NCBI GenBank assembly: GCA_002336765.1
Contig: DDES01000123.1
Span: forward strand, 1-10,528
Direction of reading: 5' to 3'
Length of the DNA: 10,528 bases
Origin: Novosphingobium sp. UBA1948
Lineage (GTDB): Bacteria; Pseudomonadota; Alphaproteobacteria; Sphingomonadales; Sphingomonadaceae
Shown here: one piece after another, positions 1 through 5,729 of the stretch
Layout of the letters: each line of letters starts with the position of its first letter
How positions within the stretch are numbered: position 1 is the stretch's first letter
Notes under the pieces: generated by a model
The model's database searches: none
Seen by the model: the letters and a program-made list of their open reading frames with translations, nothing else
What the model was told of the DNA's origin: nothing
Translations under genes and position numbers: made by a program

Positions 1-287
1 CGGGCATGCTCGACGCGCTGACCGGCACGCTGGAAGGTGGCTTGCCGGTGCTGTCGGAAACGGTGGGCTGCTGGGTAGGCGAGAGCGAGGTGGCCAGCCT
101 GTTGCGCGACACGGAAAAGGCGCATGAAGGCGTGCAGATCGGCTCCTATCCCTTCTTCCGCGAGGGTCGCAATGGCGCCAATTTCGTGGTGCGCTCCACC
201 GATGCCGAGCAATTGGCCAGCGTTGTCACCGAACTGTCCAGCGCGCTGGAGGCTCTCGGGCGCGAGCCGGTGCTGGGCGGCATTTGA
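1..287 (+). CDS. CinA-like molybdopterin-binding-domain protein, C-terminal part
   Basis: This is the 3' end of a gene that begins before the window; the frame is open from the first bases and stops with TGA at 285-287. About 94 residues remain. They resemble the C-terminal part of the short alphaproteobacterial 'competence/damage-inducible protein A' type, which consists of a MoaB/Mog-like molybdopterin-binding fold without the CinA deamidase domain. Visible hallmarks are an opening helix (MLDAL..TLEGG), the core strand IGSYPFFR followed by a GANFVVRSTD strand, and a closing amphipathic helix (EQLASVVTELSSALEALG). Family knowledge gives no firmly established reaction for these stand-alone domains, so the function stays open. 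The stop codon overlaps the start of the next gene (TTGA, 284-287), which suggests translational coupling. The family call rests on pattern recognition of a fragment and is moderately sure; that the frame is coding is close to certain. Confidence 0.75.
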   Translation, partial: GMLDALTGTLEGGLPVLSETVGCWVGESEVASLLRDTEKAHEGVQIGSYPFFREGRNGANFVVRSTDAEQLASVVTELSSALEALGREPVLGGI

Positions 288-838
288 CGGTGCTGGCCGC
301 AATGGCGCTGCTCGCTGCCGCTTCCGCCCCGCAGGGCAGCCTCACGGATTTCGAGCGCCTGCTTGCCAGCACGCCCAGCGCCACTGCCGCGCTGGCTTCG
401 TGGTGCGCCAGCCAGCATCTGGCCGATCCCGCCACGATCCGCGCGCTGCGTGTGAAGGGCGAGGACGCCCTGCCCCCGCCCGATCTCGACGAGACACTGG
501 CGCTGCCCGAGGGACAGGAGGCGGGCTATCGCCATGTGCGGCTGGTCTGCGGCGCGCCCGATTCCGGCGTCAGGATCCTGTCCGAGGCGCATAACTGGTA
601 TGCCCCGCAAAGGCTGACCGAGGCGATGCGGCAGACGCTCGACACCACCGACACGCCCTTCGGCAAGGCGGTGGCAGCGCTGAACTACAGCCGTGAACGG
701 CTGGCTTCGGTGCATGGCGTCGCGGCGGGCTGTCCGGCGGGCACGGTGCTGGCGCATCGCGCGCTGCTACGCCTGCCCGATGGCGCGCCGCTGGCGCTGG
801 TGGTGGAATGTTACACCGGCGCGATCCTCGGCAAATAG
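284..838 (+). CDS. Chorismate-lyase-fold (UbiC-like) protein, probably exported
   Basis: 184 residues. The TTG start at 284 overlaps the preceding stop; an ATG at 302 (residue 7) is the alternative. The first ~15 residues are hydrophobic and end in ASA (13-15), like a signal-peptide cleavage site, although no basic residue precedes the hydrophobic stretch. The rest resembles chorismate pyruvate-lyase. Compared with E. coli UbiC, Arg86 in HVRLVCG matches Arg76, TDTPFG (122-127) matches the KTPLG segment carrying Leu114, and Glu175 in ALVVECYT matches Glu155. HRALLRLPDG (158-167) matches the strand before that Glu, and NWYAPQRLT (104-112) the segment after the central hairpin. UbiC makes 4-hydroxybenzoate for ubiquinone in the cytoplasm, so an exported version would not be expected to do that job; it may bind another ligand. 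Six cysteines are not arranged in any motif I recognise. The fold is fairly likely; enzyme activity is unproven. Confidence 0.72.
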   Translation: MTVLAAMALLAAASAPQGSLTDFERLLASTPSATAALASWCASQHLADPATIRALRVKGEDALPPPDLDETLALPEGQEAGYRHVRLVCGAPDSGVRILSEAHNWYAPQRLTEAMRQTLDTTDTPFGKAVAALNYSRERLASVHGVAAGCPAGTVLAHRALLRLPDGAPLALVVECYTGAILGK

Positions 839-897
839 GCGAACTCCATCGCACAGGCGCCATTGCACTGGCGGCTCTGCATGCTTACCTTGGCGGC

Positions 898-1458
898 ATG
901 GACGAAACCCCTTCTTTGGCCGGACGCCTGTTGCTGGCGCTGCCCGGCATGCCCGATCCGCGTTTTGAAGCTGCGGTGGTGGCGCTGTGCATTCACGACA
1001 AGGATGGCGCGCTGGGCATCGGCATCGGCGATGTGCTTGATCGGGTCACGCTGTTCAGCCTGCTCGACGATCTGGAGATTCCACGCGGTGTAGCGCCCGA
1101 TTGCGAGGTGCATCACGGCGGGCCGGTCGAGCCGCAACGCGGCTTTGTGCTGCACACGCCCGACTGGCATGGCGAGGGCACGCTGGCCGTTTCGCCCGAA
1201 TGGTCGCTCACCGGCAGCCGCGATATTCTGGCGGCGATTGCCGGAGGGCATGGGCCGAGCCGCTTCATCGTGGCGCTGGGCTATGCGGGCTGGGGCTCGC
1301 TGCAACTGGATTCCGAGATGCACCGCCACGGTTGGCACGCCGCCGAAGGGCGCGCGGCGATCCTGTTCGACACGCCGGTGGACGAGCGCTGGGTGGCGAC
1401 ATGGCGCGCGGAGGGGATCGACCCCAGCCACCTCACCCATATCAGCGGCAGGGCATAA
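898..1458 (+). CDS. YqgE/AlgH family protein
   Basis: 186 residues, the usual length for this family (formerly DUF179). The N-terminus shows the family signature LAGRLLLALPGMPDPRFEAAV followed by CIHDKDGALGIGIG; many homologues have GLVIN at the last position, and the GIGIG form seems typical of sphingomonads. The second signature GYAGWG..QLDSE lies near residues 130-142. The ATG at 898 is chosen because the protein then starts just before the conserved block; the frame stays open further upstream to 808, but that would add sequence foreign to the family, and it lies within the preceding gene. The ribosome-binding site is weak (TTGGCGG). No transmembrane segment is visible and the protein should be cytoplasmic. 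The molecular role of the family is not settled. The following gene has its own promoter, so this is probably the last gene of the upstream unit. Confidence 0.93.
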   Translation: MDETPSLAGRLLLALPGMPDPRFEAAVVALCIHDKDGALGIGIGDVLDRVTLFSLLDDLEIPRGVAPDCEVHHGGPVEPQRGFVLHTPDWHGEGTLAVSPEWSLTGSRDILAAIAGGHGPSRFIVALGYAGWGSLQLDSEMHRHGWHAAEGRAAILFDTPVDERWVATWRAEGIDPSHLTHISGRA

Positions 1459-1465
1459 CAGGTAC

Positions 1466-1493
1466 TTGCGGCGCACTGTCTTATCCCTATAAT
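1466..1493 (+). promoter_or_regulatory. Sigma-70-type promoter of the telA unit
   Basis: The 57-base gap after the YqgE gene holds TTGCGG (1466-1471), a 16-base spacer and a perfect -10 box TATAAT (1488-1493). Transcription would start near 1500, giving a leader of about 25 bases that contains the AAAGGA ribosome-binding site. A perfect TATAAT is rare by chance at this base composition, so I consider this one of the better promoter calls in the window. Confidence 0.65.
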
Positions 1494-1524
1494 ACAGGCT
1501 TCGACCCAAAGGACGATGACGACC

Positions 1525-2736
1525 ATGGCGACCACGCTTGAAGCCCCCACCGCGACCTCTCCCGCCATCACGCTGACGGCGCCCGATCCCGTACCGGTGG
1601 TGGCCCCCGCGCAGGCCGCAGGGCTGGTGCCGCTTGCCGCCGAACAGACCAGCAAGCTTGACGAGAAGGTCGATGCCTTTGTCGCCGATCTGGTGGCGCA
1701 GGATGCCAATTCGCCCGAATTCGGCAAAAAGGTGGACCAGCTCACCAGCATGGGCCGCAAGGAAATCGCGGCAGCCGCGGGCATGTCGAACCGTTTTCTC
1801 GATCGCCCCGTGCGCGCGATGGACAAGGATCAGGGCGTGGGCGCCAATCTGATCGAATTGCGCCGCACGGTGGAAAGCCTCGATCCGGCCAAGGCGGGCA
1901 AGCTCTCGCCGGGCAAGAAGCTGCTGGGGATCATTCCCTGGGGCAATTCCATGCAGAAATATTTCGACGGCTATGTCTCGTCGCAGGGCCATATCAAGGC
2001 GATCCTTGATCAACTGGCCAGCGGCAAGGACGAGCTGTTGATGGACAATGCCGCCATCGATGTGGAGCGCCAGAAGCTGTGGGAGGCGATGGGCAATCTG
2101 GAGCAGATGATCCATATCTCCAAGAAGCTGGACGAAAAGATCGAGGACAAGGCAAACGAATTTGACGCCAGTGATCCCGCCAAGGCCAAGGCCCTGCGCG
2201 AGAGCGCTCTGTTCTACACCCGCCAGCGCACGCAGGACCTGCTGACGCAAATGGCAGTGACGGTGCAGGGCTATCTGGCGCTCGATCTGGTGAAGAAGAA
2301 CAATGTCGAGCTGGTGAAGGGCGTGGACCGCGCCAGCACCACGACGGTCGCCGCGCTGCGCACTGCCGTCACCGTGGCGCAGGCCATGACCAACCAGCGC
2401 CTTGTGCTGCAACAGATCACCGCGCTCAACGAGACGACGGCCAATATCATCGATTCGACCAGTACCCTGCTGAAAGAGCAGACCGGCCAGATCCACCAGC
2501 AGGCCGCCGCCAGCACGATTCCCATCGAGACGCTGCAACGTGCCTTCCAGAACATCTATGACACGATGGACACGATCGACACGTTCAAGGTGAAGGCGCT
2601 CGATTCGATGAAGCAGACGGTCAACACGCTGTCGGCCGAGGTCGAGAAGTCCAAGGGCTATATCGCCCGCGCGCAGGGGCAGAGCACCGCGCAGGTGGCC
2701 CATGATGGCCCCGATCTGCTGAGCCTTGGAAACTAG
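1525..2736 (+). CDS. TelA-family (toxic anion resistance-like) protein
   Basis: 403 residues from the ATG at 1525, or 406 from the in-frame ATG at 1516. AAAGGA at 1508-1513 lies 11 bases before the former and only 2 before the latter, so 1525 is favoured. After an Ala/Pro/Thr-rich, probably disordered N-terminal ~50 residues, the protein is almost wholly alpha-helical and coiled-coil-like and has no membrane segment. It matches the TelA/KlaA/YaaN family in length and segments: the PGKKLLGIIPWGNSMQKYF block (near residues 128-146), the ERQKLWEAMGNLEQ helix, the ALRESALFYTRQRTQDLLTQ region, and the C-terminal LKEQTGQIHQQ...TIPIETLQRAFQNIYDTMD block. Plasmid members were linked to tellurite resistance, but chromosomal ones have no settled biochemical role and are often thought to act in envelope stress. 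The next gene begins 2 bases after the stop, so the two are surely co-translated. No ter genes are nearby, so tellurite resistance should not be assumed. Confidence 0.92.
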   Translation: MATTLEAPTATSPAITLTAPDPVPVVAPAQAAGLVPLAAEQTSKLDEKVDAFVADLVAQDANSPEFGKKVDQLTSMGRKEIAAAAGMSNRFLDRPVRAMDKDQGVGANLIELRRTVESLDPAKAGKLSPGKKLLGIIPWGNSMQKYFDGYVSSQGHIKAILDQLASGKDELLMDNAAIDVERQKLWEAMGNLEQMIHISKKLDEKIEDKANEFDASDPAKAKALRESALFYTRQRTQDLLTQMAVTVQGYLALDLVKKNNVELVKGVDRASTTTVAALRTAVTVAQAMTNQRLVLQQITALNETTANIIDSTSTLLKEQTGQIHQQAAASTIPIETLQRAFQNIYDTMDTIDTFKVKALDSMKQTVNTLSAEVEKSKGYIARAQGQSTAQVAHDGPDLLSLGN

Positions 2737-2738
2737 GC

Positions 2739-3494
2739 ATGGCGGGCGCCTATGACCGTGAGGGCGCGGTGGCCAGCGAGGCCATCCTTGCCGCCGCCCG
2801 CGCCAGCCTGAAGGACCAGCAGGCCGGTGGCCGCCGTGTGAGCGGCAAACCCATCGGGCAACGCTCGGCAGCGCTGCGGCGGGGCGAAACGAAGCGTAAG
2901 GCGCTGGCACTTGGTCTGGGCGTGCTGGTCATCATCATGCTTGTCAATCTGCTGGTGAGCCTACTGTCGGGCGTGCTGCATCTGATCGGCTGGCTGGCCA
3001 GCGGTGCGGGGATCGTGGTGCTGATCGGGCTGGTGGTGATGCTGCTACGCAGCCGCCCGCTCGCCATCCCCAGCCTCGAAAACCTGCGCAGCGCCAATCC
3101 CAAAGCTCTCGTCGGCCAGACACAATTATGGCTGGAGGCGCAGCGCCCCGCCCTGCCCGCGCCCGCGCTGGATCTGGTCAGCCGCATTGGTGGCCAGTTG
3201 GATGGTCTGGCGACCCAACTCGACCGCATCGACGAGGCCACGCCGGCCCTCACGCAGGTGCGCGCGCTGGTGGGCGAGCAATTGCCCAATCTGGTGAAGG
3301 CTTATACCGACATCCCGCCCGGCCTGCGCAAGGAGGCCCATGCCGGTGCCAGCCCCGACGAGCAACTGACCGAGAGCCTCGGCAGGATCAGCGGCGAGAT
3401 CGACAGCGTCACCCGTCAACTGGCCGAAGGCAAACTCGACGCGCTGGCGATCCAGACCCGCTATCTCGACTACAAATACGGTGGCGAAAACTAA
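2739..3494 (+). CDS. Two-helix membrane protein, XpaC-like partner of TelA
   Basis: 251 residues, starting 2 bases after the telA stop. The basic N-terminal ~55 residues (several Arg/Lys, no signal peptide) are followed by two hydrophobic segments near 56-79 and 83-104. These form a membrane hairpin, with both ends predicted in the cytoplasm by the positive-inside rule (KRK before the pair, RSR after it). The remaining ~145 residues are soluble and helical. The C-terminal part (LPNLVKAYTDIPPGLRKEA, then LGRISGEIDSVTRQLAEGKLDALAIQTRYLDYKYG-type helices) resembles the end of XpaC-type proteins (the '5-bromo-4-chloroindolyl phosphate hydrolysis' family), whose B. subtilis member sits beside the TelA homologue yaaN. 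Similarity is weak, and placement beside telA is the stronger argument. I infer a membrane anchor or partner for TelA; no enzyme motif is visible. The stop overlaps that of the converging gene. Confidence 0.8.
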   Translation: MAGAYDREGAVASEAILAAARASLKDQQAGGRRVSGKPIGQRSAALRRGETKRKALALGLGVLVIIMLVNLLVSLLSGVLHLIGWLASGAGIVVLIGLVVMLLRSRPLAIPSLENLRSANPKALVGQTQLWLEAQRPALPAPALDLVSRIGGQLDGLATQLDRIDEATPALTQVRALVGEQLPNLVKAYTDIPPGLRKEAHAGASPDEQLTESLGRISGEIDSVTRQLAEGKLDALAIQTRYLDYKYGGEN

Positions 3495-3793
3495 CGCTTC
3501 CAGCGCAGGGCCAGCGTCAGCACCAGCGGCCAGAACAGTGTGAAGACGATATCGCCCAGCGTGCCGGTGGCGGTCCAGTTGATATGGACGATATAGTCCA
3601 TCACCTCGTTGCCTGTCTCGGCCAGCACCACCGCCGCAAACGGCAGCCAGCGCGCAAAGCCGCGCCGCACCACCAGCGCCACCAGCAACCAGATCGCCAG
3701 ACCCGCAAAAGTGTGCACCAGCTTGTCCGGCCCGAACTGGGCACGCCACATGATCCACGAGATCACACGCTCATAGGCGACAACAAATTGCAT
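3491..3793 (-). CDS. Small VanZ-like membrane protein
   Basis: 100 residues from the ATG at 3793. The frame stays open further upstream to 3922, but that stretch is the rplA terminator hairpin, so the longer form is rejected. Hydrophobic segments lie near residues 28-43, 48-60 and 80-96. Charged residues typical of the VanZ-like fold sit at their ends: DKLVHTFAG (23-31), AETGNEVMDY (58-67) and GDIVFTLFW (80-88). VanZ itself gives low-level teicoplanin resistance by an unknown mechanism; most chromosomal VanZ-like proteins have no assigned role. The gene lies downstream of rplKA and behind their terminator, so it needs readthrough or its own promoter, and I see no convincing one in the ~50-base gap. 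Its TAG stop overlaps the TAA stop of the opposing membrane-protein gene. Confidence 0.8.
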   Translation of the reverse strand: MQFVVAYERVISWIMWRAQFGPDKLVHTFAGLAIWLLVALVVRRGFARWLPFAAVVLAETGNEVMDYIVHINWTATGTLGDIVFTLFWPLVLTLALRWKR

Positions 3794-3845
3794 GGCGCCC
3801 TTATGCTGCGCCGCAGCAGGGCCGTCCAGCCCTAACCGCGCCACG

Positions 3846-3882
3846 AAAAAGGCCGGAAGAGGTTTCCCCCTTCCGGCCTTTT
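3846..3882 (-). terminator. Intrinsic terminator of rplK-rplA
   Basis: A 9-bp stem, GGCCGGAAG (3851-3859) with CTTCCGGCC (3870-3878), is flanked by a run of A on the left (3846-3850) and T on the right (3879-3882). Read on the - strand this is a GC-rich hairpin followed by five U, 55 bases after the rplA stop. The flanking A/T runs can extend the stem, and the hairpin might also work on + strand transcripts coming from the telA unit. Confidence 0.88.
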
Positions 3883-3936
3883 CAATAGCCTTGTTAAGGT
3901 CAGGCGGCTTGGCCGCCCGCACCTGCGACAGCTGGC

Positions 3937-4638
3937 TTAGCCGCCGTGAACCTGCGTCAGGTCAACCTTCAGGCCGGGGCCCATCGAGGTCGACAGGCCG
4001 ATCTTGCGCAGATACTTGCCCTTGGCGCCGGTCGGCTTGGCCTTGACGATGGCATCGACGAAAGCGTCGAAGTTGGCCTTGAGCGCTTCGTTCGAGAACG
4101 AGAGCTTGCCAATACCGCCATGAATGATGCCCGCCTTTTCGACGCGGAACTCGATCTGGCCGCCCTTGGCAGCCTTCACGGCTTCCGCCACGTTGGGGGT
4201 CACGGTGCCCAGCTTGGGGTTCGGCATCAGGCCCTTGGGACCCAGCACCTTGCCCAGACGGCCCACGATGCCCATCATGTCGGGCGTGGCGATCACGCGA
4301 CCGTAGTCGAGATTGCCAGCCTGCATGTCTTCGAGCAGGTCTTCGGCACCCACCTTGTCAGCGCCGGCGGCCAGAGCGGCCTCGGCCTTGTCGCCACGGG
4401 CGAAGACGGCAACCTTGACGTCCTTGCCAGTGCCCGAAGGCAGGGTGACCATGCCACGGACCATCTGGTCGGCGTGGCGAGGGTCAACGCCCAGGTTCAG
4501 CGAGATTTCGAGGCTCTCGTCGAACTTGGCGCTCTTGAGATCCTTGAGCAGCTGGATGGCATCATCAACGCCATAGAGCTTCTGGTTGTCGCCCAGCTTT
4601 TCGGCCAGCGACTTCTGCTTCTTGGTCAGCTTCGCCAT
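3937..4638 (-). CDS. rplA: 50S ribosomal protein L1
   Basis: 233 residues, the normal bacterial length (about 230-235). Ribosomal protein L1 binds 23S rRNA at the L1 stalk and helps release deacylated tRNA from the E site; in many bacteria it also represses its own mRNA. Signatures are the N-terminal MAKLTKKQKSLAEKL, the domain-I segment ESLEISLNLGVDPRHADQMVRG, the GADKVGAEDLLE segment, TPDMMGIVGRLGKVLGPKGLMPNPKLGTVT in the central domain, and the C-terminal block FRVEKAGIIHGGIGKLSF with KPTGAKGKYLRKI. An in-frame ATG further upstream (4689) is ignored because the L1 family starts at MAK and the extension would run into rplK. The start lies 4 bases after the rplK stop, and a GAGGG ribosome-binding site lies in the rplK end. 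The strong terminator follows, so the operon ends here and rplJ-rplL are not linked. Confidence 0.98.
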   Translation of the reverse strand: MAKLTKKQKSLAEKLGDNQKLYGVDDAIQLLKDLKSAKFDESLEISLNLGVDPRHADQMVRGMVTLPSGTGKDVKVAVFARGDKAEAALAAGADKVGAEDLLEDMQAGNLDYGRVIATPDMMGIVGRLGKVLGPKGLMPNPKLGTVTPNVAEAVKAAKGGQIEFRVEKAGIIHGGIGKLSFSNEALKANFDAFVDAIVKAKPTGAKGKYLRKIGLSTSMGPGLKVDLTQVHGG

Positions 4639-4642
4639 CAGA

Positions 4643-5074
4643 TCAGCCCTCCACAACCTGAATGCCCATCGCGCGGGCGGAACCAGCAATGATCTTGATC
4701 GCGGCGTCGAGATCGTTGGCGTTCAGGTCCTTCATCTTGGCCTGAGCGATTTCGGCGAGCTGCGCGGTGGTGATCTTGCCAGCCGAATCCTTGCCCGGCA
4801 GCTTCGAGCCGGACTTGAGGCCCAGCGCCTTCTTGATGAAGAAGGTGGCGGGGGGGGTCTTGGTCACGAAGGAGAACGACTTGTCCGAATAGACCGTGAT
4901 CACGGTCGGCAGCGGGGTGCCCTTCTCGACTTCCTGCGTGGCAGCGTTGAACTGCTTGCAGAATTCCATGATGTTGACGCCGCGCTGACCCAGAGCCGGG
5001 CCGATCGGCGGGCTGGGCTTGGCTTCGCCAGCCGACACCTGCAGCTTGATATAACCGTCAATTTTCTTGGCCAC
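4643..5074 (-). CDS. rplK: 50S ribosomal protein L11
   Basis: 143 residues, the family length. L11 binds the GTPase-associated centre of 23S rRNA and takes part in factor-dependent GTP hydrolysis and in the RelA stringent response. The start is a GTG at 5074, made certain by AAAGGAGG at 5080-5087 with 5-base spacing and by the family N-terminus (MAKKIDGYIKLQVSAG). Conserved parts are the proline-rich PSPPIGPALGQRGVNIMEFCKQFN segment (thiostrepton-region domain), the SDKSFSFVTKTPPATFFIKKALG hinge and the C-terminal rRNA-binding domain ending in GSARAMGIQV. The codons for Thr-Pro-Pro give an unbroken run of eight C (G on the + strand, 4850-4857). rplK and rplA form one operon that starts here: upstream lies cytidine deaminase, not secE-nusG as in many bacteria. 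Confidence 0.98.
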   Translation of the reverse strand: MAKKIDGYIKLQVSAGEAKPSPPIGPALGQRGVNIMEFCKQFNAATQEVEKGTPLPTVITVYSDKSFSFVTKTPPATFFIKKALGLKSGSKLPGKDSAGKITTAQLAEIAQAKMKDLNANDLDAAIKIIAGSARAMGIQVVEG

Positions 5075-5079
5075 GATGG

Positions 5080-5087
5080 CCTCCTTT
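5080..5087 (-). promoter_or_regulatory. Strong ribosome-binding site of rplK
   Basis: On the - strand this reads AAAGGAGG, a near-perfect anti-16S match five bases before GTG at 5074. It settles the non-ATG start of rplK. Confidence 0.85.
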
Positions 5088-5096
5088 CATCCTGTC

Positions 5097-5110
5097 GGGG
5101 GCAAACCCCC
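5097..5110 (-). promoter_or_regulatory. Short leader hairpin before rplK
   Basis: The rplK leader can form a 5-bp all-GC stem, GGGGG (5110-5106) with CCCCC (5101-5097) and a UUUG loop, ending 9 bases upstream of the ribosome-binding site. In other bacteria L1 binds the rplKA leader to shut off translation, so this region is the natural place for such a site. I cannot match it to the known L1 target structure, so the regulatory role is inference only. Confidence 0.35.
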
Positions 5111-5201
5111 TCAGATCAAGCGGTGTAACGGCATGCACGAACACGCCTTCCGCACGGAACCGGCGCGCGGGAATCGCAACCCCCACGCATCGGAAGCGCG
5201 G

Positions 5202-5229
5202 CGCATACAGGTTTACAGCAGGATTGCAA
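5202..5229 (-). promoter_or_regulatory. Candidate promoter of rplK-rplA
   Basis: On the - strand, TTGCAA (5229-5224), a 16-base spacer and TATGCG (5207-5202) resemble a sigma-70 promoter. This would give a leader of roughly 120 bases before rplK. A promoter must exist somewhere in the 197-base gap between cdd and rplK; this is the best candidate I see, but the -10 box is only a partial match. Confidence 0.4.
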
Positions 5230-5250
5230 GCGCCAAGCGCGAGTTTCAGG

Positions 5251-5283
5251 CCAGATTGACCCCAGATTCACCTAAGCCAGATT
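5251..5283. repeat. Three direct copies of CCAGATT at the end of cdd
   Basis: CCAGATT occurs at 5251-5257, 5262-5268 and 5277-5283, spaced 11 and 15 bases apart (start to start). The third copy overlaps the last codons of cdd (AATCTGG on the coding strand). The copies may be a chance cluster, a small local duplication or a binding array; nothing else supports a function. Confidence 0.45.
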
Positions 5284-5721
5284 GGCAGGCCCGAACGCCA
5301 TCGGCAGCAAGTCCGACAGCTTCATCTCCAACACACCCTCGGCGCTGAGCGACCACACCACCGGATCCGTGCCGCCCAGTTGCGCGATTTCGTTGAGCAC
5401 TTGACGGCAGCGGCCGCAGGGCGTCACCGGCCCGGGGCCGGGCGTGGCCTCGCCAGCGTTGGGACCATCCGGCGCTGGCGTGCCGCCGATCACCGCCACC
5501 GCCACCAGTCCACCGCGCACACCATCGGCCATCGCCTTGCTCACCGCCACGGTCTCGGCGCAAAGCGCCAGGCCATAGGAAGCGTTCTCGACATTGGCGC
5601 CGGTCACCACACTGCCATCGGCAAAGCCGAGCGCGGCGCCGACATGGAAGCGTGAATAGGGCGCATAGGCCTTGGCGGAAGCGGCGCGGGCGGCGGCGAT
5701 AAGAGCGGATTTGTCAGCCAT
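5272..5721 (-). CDS. cdd: Cytidine deaminase (small homotetrameric type)
   Basis: 149 residues. The enzyme hydrolyses cytidine and deoxycytidine to uridine and deoxyuridine plus ammonia in pyrimidine salvage, in the cytoplasm. The sequence shows the substrate-binding segment YAPYSRFHVGAAL (19-31), the NVENASYG loop (43-50), the zinc/proton-shuttle motif CAE (Cys54, Glu56), and PCGRCRQVLNE (101-111) with zinc ligands Cys102 and Cys105. Three Cys ligands are the pattern of the tetrameric class, unlike the two-domain E. coli dimer. A Pro/Gly-rich insert (about residues 82-99, TPAPDGPNAGEATPGPGP) precedes the second motif and is longer than in many homologues. The start at 5721 is 8 bases after the stop of the GH25-like gene, so both are probably on one transcript. 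No terminator is evident between its stop and the rplK leader. Confidence 0.95.
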   Translation of the reverse strand: MADKSALIAAARAASAKAYAPYSRFHVGAALGFADGSVVTGANVENASYGLALCAETVAVSKAMADGVRGGLVAVAVIGGTPAPDGPNAGEATPGPGPVTPCGRCRQVLNEIAQLGGTDPVVWSLSAEGVLEMKLSDLLPMAFGPANLA

Positions 5722-5729
5722 GGGTCCCG

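Noticed and set aside
1525..2736. A tellurite-resistance locus
   Set aside because: Only the TelA homologue is present; no terB/C/D/Z genes accompany it, and chromosomal TelA proteins are widespread without such a phenotype.
811..2910. A 699-codon open frame on the - strand opposite the YqgE and telA genes
   Set aside because: It has a repetitive His/Arg/Gly/Leu-rich composition, matches no family, and lies wholly antisense to two well-recognised genes; long antisense frames are expected from GC-rich third codon positions.
3794..3922. An N-terminal extension of the VanZ-like protein
   Set aside because: The extra codons lie in the rplA terminator hairpin and are polar and basic, unlike the family; the ATG at 3793 fits the fold.
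3946..4692. A 248-codon open frame on the + strand opposite rplA
   Set aside because: It mirrors the L1 coding sequence and has no ribosome-binding site or family resemblance.
5075..5271. A tRNA or other structured RNA gene in the cdd-rplK gap
   Set aside because: I could not find a cloverleaf, the GTTC-type T-loop or a conserved RNA motif; only the short leader hairpin and a candidate promoter are seen.
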